The position numbers and the translations under genes are program-made. Of a stretch of 35,937 nucleotides of DNA, positions 1 through 8,504 are shown in pieces. The notes beneath the pieces were generated by a model, which worked only from the letters and a program-made list of their open reading frames with translations, did not search any database and had not been told where the DNA came from. The DNA lies in NCBI GenBank assembly GCA_900197615.1, contig FZLR01000026.1, positions 1-35,937 of the forward strand, read 5' to 3'. The stretch's first letter is position 1. The number at the start of each line of letters is the position of its first letter. The stretch comes from Rhodospirillaceae bacterium Spongia-Bin9. GTDB taxonomy: Bacteria > Pseudomonadota > Alphaproteobacteria > Bin65.

Positions 1-644
1 CCAGGGGTTTCGACCCCGTCGCTGGCGACAAACAGAAAGTCACCCGGTTCGATGCGGCAGGAACGAGACCCGCAATCGACCATTTCTGCCGGACCGGAGG
101 TGAGCGCCGAGCGCAGCATATGGCGCCGCCGGTCCCTGCGCGCGGCCTCCGGCGACAGCTCTCCGGCCAGGACGAGCCGCTCAAGGACCGGCGCCATCGA
201 ATGATCCGCATTCAGCCGCTCGAGCGCGCCACCGACATACAGCCACATCGGCGAATCGCCGACGCTCAGCCAGTCGATGCCGCGCTCGTCGCAGAGTGCC
301 GCGACCACGGTCGTCCCCATCCCGCTGAATCGCGGATCCTCGATTTCCCGTTCGCGCAGGCGGGCGGTTGCGGCTTTCAGACATTCGCGAAACCGGGTGC
401 CGGCCGGACCGTTCAACCTCGGGAATTCGCTTGCAAACGTCTCGACCGCGATACGGCTCGCCGTTGCGCCACCCGCAGCGCCGCCCATGCCGTCGGCCAG
501 GACCATGAGCAGAGCGTTCGCGGCACCCTTTCCCGCCATGTCGACTTCCAGGGCGGCAAACGAGTCCTCCTGGTAGGCGCGCGCGCCTTGCCATTGCCGG
601 CTGGCCAACGGCCACCGGGCGTCATCGGACTTTATTTCTGGCAT
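1..644 (-). CDS. PP2C-family serine/threonine protein phosphatase, 3' end cut by window edge
   Basis: The protein starts at the ATG at 644 and reads leftward off the window, giving about 214 residues without a stop. It shows the ordered metal-binding motifs of PP2C/Stp1 phosphatases: YQEDSF near residue 28, ADGMGG near 56, GMGTT near 114, SVGDS near 131, then DHS and, close to the cut end, ASDG. These residues hold the paired Mn/Mg ions that hydrolyse phosphoserine or phosphothreonine. No membrane segment or signal peptide is visible in the part seen, so it is probably cytosolic. Stp-type phosphatases often sit next to a Ser/Thr kinase or type VI secretion genes; that side lies outside the window, so its partner is unknown. 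Confidence 0.85.
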   Translation of the reverse strand, partial: MPEIKSDDARWPLASRQWQGARAYQEDSFAALEVDMAGKGAANALLMVLADGMGGAAGGATASRIAVETFASEFPRLNGPAGTRFRECLKAATARLREREIEDPRFSGMGTTVVAALCDERGIDWLSVGDSPMWLYVGGALERLNADHSMAPVLERLVLAGELSPEAARRDRRRHMLRSALTSGPAEMVDCGSRSCRIEPGDFLFVASDGVETP

Positions 645-957
645 TTGTCCCAAAGCGATGTCGCCCATTTTTCGCGGACCCCGAAAACCGCACTTCTGGC
701 AGTCTAACGAAACGAACGCGGTCGCGGCGCGCCGATGTCCCGGCGCCTTCGAGGATACTCAAGGGTCGAGCCCCTGTCAGCGCCGCCGACCTGCGCCGAT
801 TACCCCCGAACTCAAGCAATCGATAGCCCGCCTCAACGAGTGGGACTCGCATGTTGCCGTCGAAATCGCCGAGTCAAGGGGCTGATCGGCATCTGCGGTC
901 CGAGACCCATTTTGTCGGTTCGTTGCAAACGCAGGATTTGACCCCGGAGATCTCAGG
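645..957. other. Intergenic stretch, no gene seen
   Basis: Upstream of the phosphatase start. Open frames here are short, arginine/proline-rich and match no family I recognise. It should contain the phosphatase promoter, but no convincing -35/-10 pair was found. Together with the integrase remnant and the AT-rich tail up to 1341 it forms a roughly 700-bp gene-poor interval. Confidence 0.5.
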
Positions 958-1191
958 GATACGCATCGTCTCTACACGAGGATCGGCAAATCCGGCGGAC
1001 CGAGATTCTGGTTCGAGGGCATGCACAACTGTTACCTTGCCGCGGCCAACCCCAATCTGCTGCTGCCGTATTCGCTCACCGGCCGGTAGCTCAATCGCAG
1101 TCCGATCGACGCGATCGCCACCGGCCATCCCCAGGATCGGACCATCGAGAAACCGAAGGAAGCGGATCAGCGGTCGCGCCTCGCCAAGCTG
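958..1191 (+). pseudogene. Decayed tyrosine recombinase (phage-type integrase) C-terminal remnant
   Basis: The frame beginning at 958 encodes a stretch resembling the C-terminal catalytic region of a class of alphaproteobacterial tyrosine integrases, whose usual pattern is FWFHGLRNCFITVA, then LMLPxSLTKRLVNH, then a GYAADWT-like tyrosine segment. Here one reads FWFEGMHNCYLAAA, LLLPYSLTGR, an in-frame TAG at 1087-1089, then LNRSPID, a TGHPQDRT segment and a tail QRSRLAKL. The expected HxLR has become ExMH and the nucleophile tyrosine position reads His, so the catalytic residues are gone. There is no start codon or N-terminal domain. It points toward the 3' end of tRNA-Pro 150 bp away, the classic integration target. 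The family call rests on remembered motif similarity, not a search. Confidence 0.55.
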
Positions 1192-1341
1192 CTACCAAAC
1201 GATCGCATTATTGCCGCACCATCGCAAAATACGGTCAATCGTCGTCGCGATTTGCATTCCATTAAATTCCCAATCCAGCAAGATGTTCAAATTTCAACAT
1301 CTCAAACCTTCAGAATAATCATTTAATATCAATATTTTAAA
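1192..1341. other. AT-rich spacer between integrase remnant and tRNA-Pro
   Basis: This stretch becomes clearly AT-rich toward 1260-1341, unlike the rest of the window. It could be the terminator/flank of the tRNA gene or left-over foreign DNA from the element that carried the integrase. No second copy of the tRNA 3' end was found in it. Confidence 0.45.
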
Positions 1342-1418
1342 TGGTCGGAGCGGCGGGACTCGAACCCACGACCTTCTGACCCCCAGTCAGACGCGCTACC
1401 TGGCTGCGCCACGCTCCG
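1342..1418 (-). tRNA. tRNA-Pro (anticodon GGG)
   Basis: Read on the minus strand the 77-nt gene folds as a full cloverleaf. Acceptor CGGAGCG pairs with CGCTCCG, discriminator A is followed by an encoded CCA, the anticodon stem TCTGA/TCAGA holds loop CTGGGGG with anticodon GGG, and the T arm carries GGTTCGAGTCC. It reads CCC/CCU proline codons. It lies 83 bp downstream of the merR-type gene in the same orientation. Its 3' end faces the integrase remnant. Confidence 0.96.
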
Positions 1419-1501
1419 GACCGCCGCGAAAAATAGGATAGGGCGGCGCAGGTTACAACTCGCCTTCAACCCTGCCGCTTCGCCAAATCGGCGCGGCGGG
1501 C

Positions 1502-2164
1502 TCAGGGCTCCGGCGGTGGGCCGCGCAATCGGTCGCGGATATCTTCCAGACTCTCGATCAGGCTTTCCAGGCTCGCGCGCTCCACTGCAATCCGGTCCGC
1601 CGCGGTCGCCTCAGGCATTTCGGCTTCCGGATCGGCGATATAGGAATTGGCCGGGCGAGGCGCCCCCTCGACCGCCGCAGCGGCAGATCCAGCCACGGCG
1701 CCATCTTCGCCCGGAGCGTCCGGCGGCGGGTCCGGCCGGCGCAGCACCGAAGGTCGTGTCGTTTGCCGCCCTGTTTGCGGCGTAGCCGGACCGGCAGACT
1801 CCGGGCCGCCCCTGCCCGCCTGCGCCGGTCCGGCGGCGGCTGAAGCGCGGCCGGCGGCTGCGGTTGCCGCGGACCCGCCTTCACGCAGCAGTTTCTGGAC
1901 GCCCTTGATGGTGTAACCGTCGTCGTAGAGCCAGGCCCGAATCCGGTTGAGCAGTTCGATATCATCCGGCCGGTAGTAACGCCGCCCGCCACCCCGTTTC
2001 AGGGGCTTGATCTGGCTGAATTTTGTCTCCCAGAAACGAAGTACATGTTGCGGAACGCCGACATCTTCCGAGACTTCGCTGATGGTGCGGAATGCATCTG
2101 CCGATTTGGTGCGCCGGCTCGGCCCCCGATCGTAGCGGGGGGGATCGTCATGCGCAGACGCCAT
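1502..2164 (-). CDS. MerR-family transcriptional regulator
   Basis: The 220-aa protein begins with a MerR-type winged helix-turn-helix at about residues 25-95: [20 protein letters not shown], then a glycine-arginine turn [11 protein letters not shown] and a helix ending in GVQKLLREG. The remainder is a long low-complexity Ala/Pro/Gly/Arg linker (about 100-180) and a short acidic C-terminal helix. There is no recognisable effector-binding domain and no cysteine cluster for metals. It follows ihfA by 49 bp in the same direction, an arrangement common in Alphaproteobacteria, where this regulator is conserved but its targets are poorly defined. Start is the ATG at 2164. Confidence 0.88.
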   Translation of the reverse strand: MASAHDDPPRYDRGPSRRTKSADAFRTISEVSEDVGVPQHVLRFWETKFSQIKPLKRGGGRRYYRPDDIELLNRIRAWLYDDGYTIKGVQKLLREGGSAATAAAGRASAAAGPAQAGRGGPESAGPATPQTGRQTTRPSVLRRPDPPPDAPGEDGAVAGSAAAAVEGAPRPANSYIADPEAEMPEATAADRIAVERASLESLIESLEDIRDRLRGPPPEP

Positions 2165-2213
2165 GGTTTCTGTATCCTGTAAGCAGTGTCCGTCCGCCCG
2201 TCGAACTCCGACG

Positions 2214-2516
2214 TCAGCCGTCGTCCGGCCGGTTCAGGCGCTCTTTCAATATGTTCGACGGCCGGAAGACCAGAACGCGACGCGGCGAAATCGGCACTTC
2301 CTCGCCGGTTTTCGGATTGCGGCCCGTCCGCTCGCCCTTGTTGCGCAACATAAAACTGCCGAAAGAAGATATCTTGACGTTCTCGCCGCTGACCAGCGCA
2401 TCGCATACTTCGGCAAGAACCGATTCGACCAGTCTGGCCGAATCGTTGCGCGACAGCCCGATCTCCTCGTAGACCGCCTCGCCCAGATCGGCCCTCGTTA
2501 TTGTGTTTGCTGCCAT
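2214..2516 (-). CDS. ihfA: Integration host factor subunit alpha
   Basis: This 100-aa nucleoid protein has the HU/IHF fold: helical dimerisation part (1-45), KISSFGSF, then the DNA-bending arm with signature [13 protein letters not shown] (65-77) and C-terminal [10 protein letters not shown]. The proline in the arm intercalates into DNA minor grooves in this family. IHF-alpha pairs with IHF-beta to bend DNA sharply at promoters, origins and att sites. The frame is open 47 codons further upstream, but the ATG at 2516 gives the canonical length and is preceded by GGGAGG at suitable spacing. It sits between the FAD oxidoreductase and merR; the usual plsX-fabH-ihfA-merR order is otherwise kept. 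Confidence 0.95.
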   Translation of the reverse strand: MAANTITRADLGEAVYEEIGLSRNDSARLVESVLAEVCDALVSGENVKISSFGSFMLRNKGERTGRNPKTGEEVPISPRRVLVFRPSNILKERLNRPDDG

Positions 2517-2686
2517 CGCCGCCTCCCCAACAGCCGACAGATTTAGCCGCCAACCCTCTAAAACGTCAAGGAAATCGCCAAAATTCTTTCTGTACGGTCC
2601 CGACGCGGCCCGGCTTGCCGGTTCCGCATGCGGCAACGACTCGGTTTTTACCGACAAGTCAGGGCCCGGTCCGGCTGCGCCGGCGC

Positions 2687-4018
2687 TCAGTACGGTCCCG
2701 GGACGATGGCGCTGCCGTCAAAGAAACGCCTCAGGCGGAACCGGTCGAGATCGTGACCGGGCTGACGGCCGCGTATCAGGTCCGCAATCAGGCGGCCGAT
2801 AGCCGGCCCGATCCCGAAACCGTGCCCGCTCAAGCCCGTCGCGACAAACAGGCCAGGCATCGCGTCGACCTCGCCGAGCACGGGCACCGCGTCCGGCGTA
2901 ACGTCGATCATGCCGGCCCAGGCCCCGGCAAAGCCGACATCCCCCAGCGCCGGAACATGCTGCGGCAACCGCGCGCGAATGCGCCGGACCGCGGCGCGCG
3001 ACGGCGCGGGGTCGAGCACGCGGACCCGCTCGAACGGCGTCTGCCCGTCCGCGGTCCAGCGCCGCGCCATGCCCCAGGCGCCGGGAAAGCCCCGCGGCGC
3101 TGCAGGCAGCAGCCTCAGGTCGCGTGCCGATTGTTTCAGCAGCTTGCGGAAACGCATCGCGTGGCGGAAGGAAGGCGGCCCCGCGAAATGGTCGATCAGT
3201 CCCGTCGCGACAGTATAGCCGCCGTCGTTGCGGCGGCGCAGGGCGAGGCCGGGCAGCGATACATTGGGATCGACGACCGGCGGCGCCGGTCCGGTGCGTA
3301 TGACGGTCGCCCGGACCGGAAGCTGGGGCAGCCCGATCCCGGCATTGCCCGCGAACAGGCTCGACCAAGCGCCGCCGGCCAGCACGACGCTTCCGCAACG
3401 GACCCGACCCCGCTCGGTGACGATGCCGGCAAGGCGCCCGCCTTCCAGATCGAGAGTCCGCACGGCGCACCCTTCGGCGATGACGACGCCGAGGCGCTGC
3501 GCAGCGCGGGCGAGCGCCGGGACCGCCGTCTGCGGCTCGCTCCGGCCGTCGCTCGGCGTCATCATGCCGCCGATCCAGTCGCCGGCGATGCCGGGCAGCA
3601 GATCGGCGACCTCGTTGCGGGTCAGCATCCGCGTATCGAGCTGGCGCCGGCGCGCGATCTCGCACCAGCGTTCGAATTTCGCCAGCCGCTGCGGGTCCGG
3701 GGCGACGTGGACGCATCCGCAGGGTGTGAAGGCGAGATCGGGCTCGCCGGTTTCTTCGGCCAGTCCGCGCCACAGGCGGTTGGCTTCGATCATGATCGGT
3801 AGTTCGGCCTCGTCGCGGCCCTGCTGCCGCACCCACCCCCAGTTGCGGCTGGACTGCTCCCCGGCAACCCTACCTTTCTCGCAGAGCAAGACGGAAACGC
3901 CCGCGCGTGCCAGAAACCAGGCCGCGGCAGTGCCGGCGATACCGGCGCCGATGACTGCGACATCGACCGCGTCCGGCAACGGATCGCGGAGGGTCGCTGG
4001 CGTCTGTTCGGCAATCAT
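2687..4018 (-). CDS. FAD-dependent oxidoreductase, DAO family
   Basis: The 443-aa protein opens with a Rossmann dinucleotide-binding motif [20 protein letters not shown] (about 21-40) followed by an acidic strand end (LCEKG). It then has [12 protein letters not shown], typical of glycine/D-amino-acid oxidase-like enzymes, and a C-terminal FAD-closing segment [20 protein letters not shown]. Family members oxidise amines or amino acids; the substrate cannot be told here. No signal peptide, so cytosolic. I chose the ATG at 4018 because longer frames run into fabH. It lies 49 bp after fabH, inside a cluster normally made only of lipid and nucleoid genes, so it may be an insertion that is co-transcribed. 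Confidence 0.87.
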   Translation of the reverse strand: MIAEQTPATLRDPLPDAVDVAVIGAGIAGTAAAWFLARAGVSVLLCEKGRVAGEQSSRNWGWVRQQGRDEAELPIMIEANRLWRGLAEETGEPDLAFTPCGCVHVAPDPQRLAKFERWCEIARRRQLDTRMLTRNEVADLLPGIAGDWIGGMMTPSDGRSEPQTAVPALARAAQRLGVVIAEGCAVRTLDLEGGRLAGIVTERGRVRCGSVVLAGGAWSSLFAGNAGIGLPQLPVRATVIRTGPAPPVVDPNVSLPGLALRRRNDGGYTVATGLIDHFAGPPSFRHAMRFRKLLKQSARDLRLLPAAPRGFPGAWGMARRWTADGQTPFERVRVLDPAPSRAAVRRIRARLPQHVPALGDVGFAGAWAGMIDVTPDAVPVLGEVDAMPGLFVATGLSGHGFGIGPAIGRLIADLIRGRQPGHDLDRFRLRRFFDGSAIVPGPY

Positions 4019-4067
4019 GGTCAATTCCGGCGGCTGCGCGCTCGACGAGCAAGCCCGGCCGCGGCGC

Positions 4068-5045
4068 TTACCAGCGGATGACGCTGGCGCCCCAGGACAG
4101 GCCGCCGCCGATGGCTTCCAGCACCACCAGGTCGCCCTTCTTGATGCGGCCGTCCGCAACGCCCTGATGGAGGGCGAGCGGGATCGACGCGGCCGAAGTG
4201 TTGGCGTGCCGGTCGACGGTCAGGATCACCCTCTCGGGATCGATGCCGAGCTTCTTCGCCGTACCGTCGATGATCCGCTTGTTGGCCTGGTGCGGAACGA
4301 ACCAGTCGACATCGCCGGACTCCAGATCGTTGGCGGCGAGCGCCTCGCGCACCGCCTCCGACAGTTTGTTGACCGCGTGCTTGAACACTTCCGGCCCCTG
4401 CATGCGGACATGGCCGGTCGTGCCGGTGGAGGACGGGCCGCCGTCGACATACAGCAAATCGTAGTAGCGGCCATCCGAGTGCAGATGGCTCGACAGCACG
4501 CCGGTCCGGTCGGCGCCGTTGAAGGGTCGGCCCTCCAGCAGGATGGCGCCGGCGCCGTCGCCGAACAGCACGCAAGTCGACCGGTCGTTCCAGTCCAGCA
4601 GGCGCGTGAAGGTTTCTGCACCGATCACCAGAGCTTTCGCGGCCTGACCGGCGGCCAGCGCGTTCGCCGCCACGCTGACCGCGTAGATGAAGCCGGCGCA
4701 AACCGCCTGAACGTCGAAAGCCGCGCCCTGGGTCATGCCGAGCGCCGCCTGCACCTTCGTGGCGGTCGCCGGGAAGGTGGAATCCGGCGTTGTCGTCGCA
4801 AGAACGATAAGGTCGAGCTCGGCGCCGGCGACTCCGGCGTCAGCGAGCGCCGCCTGAGCTGCCGCCAGGGCGAGGTCGGAGGTCAATTCGCCGTCGGCCG
4901 CAACATGGCGCTGGCGGATGCCGGTACGCGCCTGGATCCACGCATCCGACGTCTCGATCCGCATTTCGAGGTCGGCGTTGCTTACCGCGTTTGCGGGTAG
5001 ATAGGCGCCCACCCCGGTGACGATGGCGTCGACCGCGCCGCTCAT
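4068..5045 (-). CDS. fabH: 3-oxoacyl-[ACP] synthase III (KAS III)
   Basis: FabH condenses acetyl-CoA with malonyl-ACP to start type II fatty-acid synthesis. The 325-aa length is normal. The catalytic triad is visible: Cys116 in AVCAGF, His252 in PHQANKR and Asn282 in HANTSAAS. The Gly-rich FGDGAGA loop is at about 161-167. The start overlaps the plsX stop by four bases (ATGA), so the two are probably translationally coupled, as in many proteobacteria. Confidence 0.97.
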   Translation of the reverse strand: MSGAVDAIVTGVGAYLPANAVSNADLEMRIETSDAWIQARTGIRQRHVAADGELTSDLALAAAQAALADAGVAGAELDLIVLATTTPDSTFPATATKVQAALGMTQGAAFDVQAVCAGFIYAVSVAANALAAGQAAKALVIGAETFTRLLDWNDRSTCVLFGDGAGAILLEGRPFNGADRTGVLSSHLHSDGRYYDLLYVDGGPSSTGTTGHVRMQGPEVFKHAVNKLSEAVREALAANDLESGDVDWFVPHQANKRIIDGTAKKLGIDPERVILTVDRHANTSAASIPLALHQGVADGRIKKGDLVVLEAIGGGLSWGASVIRW

Positions 5046-6130
5046 GTCGAAGACACCGCCTGCGCGCCCATGCCGAGGACGGTATTCGATCCTATCGCCG
5101 TCCGGCTCCTGTCAGCCTCCGAGGCGGCCGGCTCGTGAAATTCCTGCACCATTCTGTCGATGAACCCGTTGCGGATCATGTCGCGCGCCACGCCGACGCC
5201 CGTCGCGAACCCCAAAGCATCGGAGCCGCCATGGCATTTGACCACGATACCGTTCAGGCCGAGAAAGGTGGCGCCGTTATAGCGCCGGGGATCGACCCGG
5301 GCACGCAATTTGATCAGCGCGCGGCGGGCGAACAGATAGCCGATTGCGGCAAGCAGTGAACTCTTGAAGGTTTGCCGCACGAATTCGTTGACCAGCTTTG
5401 CCGTGCCTTCGGCCGTTTTCAGCGCGACATTGCCGCTGAAACCGTCGGCAACCACGACATCGACAGTACCGGCGGCGATGTCGTCGCCTTCAACGAAGCC
5501 GCTATAGGCAAGGTTGCTTTGCTTCAGGATGGCGTGCGCCTCGCGCAGTTCCTCATGGCCCTTGACTTCTTCGGAGCCGACATTGAGCAGCCCGACGGTC
5601 GGCCGAAGCGACCCGAGAACGGTGCGCGCGAAGGTTTCGCCCATCATGGCGAACTGAACGAGGTTGTCGGCCGAGCATTCGATGTTAGCGCCCAGGTCGA
5701 GCATGGCGGTCTCGCCGCGCATGGTCGGAAAGAAGGAGGCCATGGCCGGCCGGTCGATGCCCGGCACGGTCTTCAGCACCACCTTCGCCATCGCCATCAG
5801 CGCGCCGGTGTTACCCGCCGAAACGACGCCGGCGGCCTCGCCGCTCCGGACCGCGTCGATCGCCTTGCGCATGCTGGAATTCCGGCCGCTGCGCAGCGCG
5901 GTCGCGGCCTTTTCGTCTGCCAAGACGATATCGGGCGTGTGAACGATCGTAGACGAGCGGCGCAACCGGATCATTCGCTTCATCATCGGCGCCAGGCGCG
6001 CTTCGTCGCCGAAGATCAGGAATTCGAGATCGGGATGACGGCGTTTGGCGATGGTCGCGCCGCGCAACACGCTCCTGGGGGCATTGTCGCCGCCCATGGC
6101 GTCCAGCGCGATGATGGACCGATCGCTCAA
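5042..6130 (-). CDS. plsX: Phosphate acyltransferase PlsX
   Basis: PlsX converts acyl-ACP to acyl-phosphate, the donor used by PlsY in phosphatidic-acid synthesis; it is a peripheral membrane enzyme. The 362-aa sequence starts [11 protein letters not shown], the family hallmark, and contains [10 protein letters not shown], a DLGANIEC segment, LLNVGSEE and the [12 protein letters not shown] motif. It is preceded by rpmF (97 bp gap) and overlaps fabH by 4 nt. The extended C-terminus past residue 330 is polar and probably unstructured. Confidence 0.97.
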   Translation of the reverse strand: MSDRSIIALDAMGGDNAPRSVLRGATIAKRRHPDLEFLIFGDEARLAPMMKRMIRLRRSSTIVHTPDIVLADEKAATALRSGRNSSMRKAIDAVRSGEAAGVVSAGNTGALMAMAKVVLKTVPGIDRPAMASFFPTMRGETAMLDLGANIECSADNLVQFAMMGETFARTVLGSLRPTVGLLNVGSEEVKGHEELREAHAILKQSNLAYSGFVEGDDIAAGTVDVVVADGFSGNVALKTAEGTAKLVNEFVRQTFKSSLLAAIGYLFARRALIKLRARVDPRRYNGATFLGLNGIVVKCHGGSDALGFATGVGVARDMIRNGFIDRMVQEFHEPAASEADRSRTAIGSNTVLGMGAQAVSST

Positions 6131-6227
6131 TGTTTCGCCCGTTTCAGATCCTGCCCGGCAGCGGCGCCGGAAAAGCCGGCGCGTCCGACCGGTCGCAGTC
6201 TGTTAGCACAGGCGCGCCCGGTATGTC

Positions 6228-6410
6228 CTAGGCTTCCGCCGCGTCGACGACCTCGCGGTCCTTGTAGTAGCCGCAGGCGCCGCAGACATGGTGCGGGCGC
6301 CTGATCTCACCGCAGTTCGGGCATTCGGCAACATTGGCCGCAACAAGGCTGTCATGGGCGCGCCGCATGTTTCGGCGGGATTTCGATATTTTCGATTTCG
6401 GTACTGCCAT
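6228..6410 (-). CDS. rpmF: 50S ribosomal protein L32, zinc-ribbon form
   Basis: The 60-aa protein starts [20 protein letters not shown], the standard L32 N-terminus. It has two CxxC pairs (CPNC, CGAC) around RRPHHV, the C+ zinc-binding form. The frame stays open four codons upstream, but the ATG at 6410 gives the family-standard start. It follows DUF177 (ribosome/23S-related) and precedes plsX, the near-universal alphaproteobacterial order. Confidence 0.97.
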   Translation of the reverse strand: MAVPKSKISKSRRNMRRAHDSLVAANVAECPNCGEIRRPHHVCGACGYYKDREVVDAAEA

Positions 6411-6428
6411 GATCCGGCTCACGAAAGA

Positions 6429-6450
6429 CGCCCCGGCAGGGGCCGGGGCG
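6429..6450 (-). terminator. GC hairpin in the DUF177-rpmF spacer, possible weak terminator or attenuator
   Basis: A perfect 9-bp stem (CGCCCCGGC with GCCGGGGCG, 4-nt loop) sits 18 bp upstream of the rpmF start. In the rpmF direction it is followed by TCTTTCG, so the U-tract is poor. It may partially terminate or pause transcription arriving from DUF177, or act as an RNA stabiliser. Confidence 0.4.
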
Positions 6451-6545
6451 GTGTCTGTCGAAGGCGATACTTAGCTATTTTCCCGAGGGCCGACAAGGAC
6501 CAACGGTCGCACGACCGGAGCTGGGCCGGCAGAGCCAGCGCCGCA

Positions 6546-7109
6546 TCAGCAGCCTTTGTCGCCGTTTCCGTTGTCGCCGTCCGCGCTGGCTGCAATTCCC
6601 ATCCGGGCGCCCAGGTCGGCAAAGGGCTTGTCCGGTATATTCGCCGCCGGCGCCCCGAATGCAGCCAGCGCTTCGTCGGCGCCCGGCCCGCGCGGATAGG
6701 CCGCCATCGAGACCGCGAGCACCTGGACCGCCAGCTCGGCCAGATCGACCCGGCCGTCGGGCGCAACCTCGTAGTCCGGTTCCTCCGCGGTGTCGTCCTC
6801 GGAAGGCGCCGGCTCTTCGACAACGACCAGGCATTCGACCGGCTGGTCGATCCTTTCTTCCATCGCATCGCCGGTCACCACGCACCGGCGGGTGAGGCGG
6901 GCGGACAGCCGTCCTTCGACCCAGGTGCCGCGGCCGGGATCGGGCCGAAGCGCAAATGTCGCCGTGCAGGTTTCAACGGCCTGTAGCTGAAGGCGGTCGG
7001 CGATGGCGCGCCGGTCGCTTTCGCCGGCCGAAAGGTCGACGGAAATGCCGCCCGGCGGGACAGTGGCGACGTCGATCTCCGCTTTGCCCCAGCGCCGGGT
7101 CCCGGTCAC
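6546..7109 (-). CDS. DUF177 / YceD-family protein
   Basis: The 187-aa protein matches the YceD/DUF177 layout: a variable N-terminal half, the motif RRCVVTGDAMEERIDQPVE (about 74-92), an acidic linker, VDLAELAVQVLAVSMAAYP, and a C-terminal PFADLGARM segment. YceD homologues are linked to 23S rRNA maturation or accumulation and sit beside rpmF across bacteria, as here. The C-terminus ends with a Gly/Asp/Asn-rich tail. It overlaps the upstream bc1 chaperone gene by 4 nt. Confidence 0.88.
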   Translation of the reverse strand: MTGTRRWGKAEIDVATVPPGGISVDLSAGESDRRAIADRLQLQAVETCTATFALRPDPGRGTWVEGRLSARLTRRCVVTGDAMEERIDQPVECLVVVEEPAPSEDDTAEEPDYEVAPDGRVDLAELAVQVLAVSMAAYPRGPGADEALAAFGAPAANIPDKPFADLGARMGIAASADGDNGNGDKGC

Positions 7110-7663
7110 GACACCAGCTCCGGGAATCGGACGTCCGCCGCCACAATCGCGGGCAGCGACTGCCCGGCGAGCATCCCTGCCGTCCTCTCGATGTAGTCGG
7201 CCGCCCAGGCCACATTGTCCTGCACCGGCTGGGTCGTGCCGTAGAGGTTTCGCGCAACGGCCTGTTCCAGAGCGGCCCGCTCGCCGCGGTCCAACGCAGC
7301 GGCATAGGCGTCGCGCCGCCCGTAAAAGGCGCGCGCCATCTCTTTGATCCGCCGGCCCAGAGAGGGATCGTTAACACCGAGTTCGCGCAGATTGACCTCC
7401 AGATCCTCTATCATGACGTCGAACAGATGCTGCCCCTGCACGGCGCCAGCCTCGCCTTCGGTAGCAAGGCGGCGGCAGACCAGCACGGTGTGCAGCGCAA
7501 GGAGTTCGAAGCGGCCGTCCAGTGTGTCGGGAACGCCTCGTTTCCGGTAGAAATGCTCGTGGCGCGCCGCCTCGACGATGCGGACATAGAGAGCGCTCGC
7601 GGCCGCCCGGCCGCGGCGGCGCTCCCTGCTGAATATTGCTTCCAGGCGGTCGAAAAGGTTCAT
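7106..7663 (-). CDS. Ubiquinol-cytochrome c chaperone family protein (CBP3-like)
   Basis: This 185-aa helical protein resembles the PF03981 family: LYVRIVEAARHEHFYRKRGVPDTLDGRFELLALHTVLV at 26-63, QGQHLFDVMIEDLEVNLRELGV and ARAFYGRRDAYAAAL. Mitochondrial Cbp3 helps assemble cytochrome b of the bc1 complex; bacterial members are presumed to act similarly. No signal peptide. It is the first gene of the DUF177-rpmF-plsX-fabH run and faces bamE across a 203-bp divergent promoter region. Confidence 0.9.
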   Translation of the reverse strand: MNLFDRLEAIFSRERRRGRAAASALYVRIVEAARHEHFYRKRGVPDTLDGRFELLALHTVLVCRRLATEGEAGAVQGQHLFDVMIEDLEVNLRELGVNDPSLGRRIKEMARAFYGRRDAYAAALDRGERAALEQAVARNLYGTTQPVQDNVAWAADYIERTAGMLAGQSLPAIVAADVRFPELVS

Positions 7664-7866
7664 GTGCTCACGTTACCATCCGGTCCCGGCGGCGGCGTCC
7701 CCGGCAACCGGTGCGGCGGCGGACTCGATTGACTTCCCCAAAGCAGCGCGCGATATCGAATCGGGGATACCGACAGGTATTTTCGCTGACGCGCCCGGCA
7801 AGTCATTGCGCAAACCGGTCGCGCAACTGCGGCCGGGCGATCCGTGCCGGAACCGGGAACGATCGG

Positions 7867-8424
7867 ATGGTAACGATGGCGGACACGCGTTGCGGTGAAA
7901 ACCGGAGGATGGCCCCCCGGCAGTTGCCCGGCCGGGCCGTGGGCCCCTTCGCAGGACCGGCGGCGAGGCGCCTTGCGCTGGCCGCCGCCGTCGGGACGGC
8001 GCTCGCGCTGGCGGCCTGCTCGCCGCGCGTCGATATTCGCGGCAACGCCGCCGAAGACGAGGACATGATTCATATCCGCCAGGGCGTTACCACGGCTACG
8101 GATGTGCGGCGCGTCCTGGGTCCGCCTTCCACCGTGTCCGCCTTCGACGACAAGACCTGGTTCTACATCAGCAAACGCGAAGAAACGGTGGCTTTCTTCA
8201 AGCCGGCCGTGAAGGTCCAGCAGGTCATCGAGTTGCAGTTCGACGACAAGCAGACGATCAGCCGCATTCGCACCTACGGGCTGAAGGACGCGCGCAAGGT
8301 GGCGCAGACCACGCGCACCACGAAAGCCGATGCCGACGAGCCCGGCGTCTTCCGCAGCATGATAGACCTGATCGTCCGGCGCCGCGCCGTGACCGGGAAG
8401 AGCAGAAAGTCGTACGGTCTGTGA
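7867..8424 (+). CDS. Outer membrane assembly lipoprotein, BamE/OmlA (SmpA) family
   Basis: A basic leader, a hydrophobic Ala/Leu run and the lipobox LAAC (Cys51 from the chosen start) mark a lipoprotein. The mature part carries the SmpA/OmlA fold: DEDMIHIRQGVTTATDVRRV, LGPPSTVSAFDDKTWFYIS, then VVELQF-like strands (VQQVIELQFDD). BamE supports beta-barrel insertion as part of the BAM complex. The start is uncertain: ATGs at 7867, 7876 and 7909 are in frame. The last gives a more usual 36-residue signal, but its GGAGG directly abuts the ATG. A strong terminator follows 22 bp after the stop. Confidence 0.85.
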   Translation: MVTMADTRCGENRRMAPRQLPGRAVGPFAGPAARRLALAAAVGTALALAACSPRVDIRGNAAEDEDMIHIRQGVTTATDVRRVLGPPSTVSAFDDKTWFYISKREETVAFFKPAVKVQQVIELQFDDKQTISRIRTYGLKDARKVAQTTRTTKADADEPGVFRSMIDLIVRRRAVTGKSRKSYGL

Positions 8425-8446
8425 GCCCGACCGCCTCAAAGGTCCG

Positions 8447-8487
8447 AAGCAAAAACCCCCGGCGCAACGCACCGGGGGTTTTTGCTT
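8447..8487. terminator. Bidirectional intrinsic terminator between bamE and hppA
   Basis: A perfect 16-bp stem, AAGCAAAAACCCCCGG paired with CCGGGGGTTTTTGCTT across a 10-nt loop, with A/T tracts built into both arms. It would stop transcription of bamE from the left and hppA from the right. Confidence 0.92.
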
Positions 8488-8504
8488 GCGGTAGCGTGTG
8501 CACG

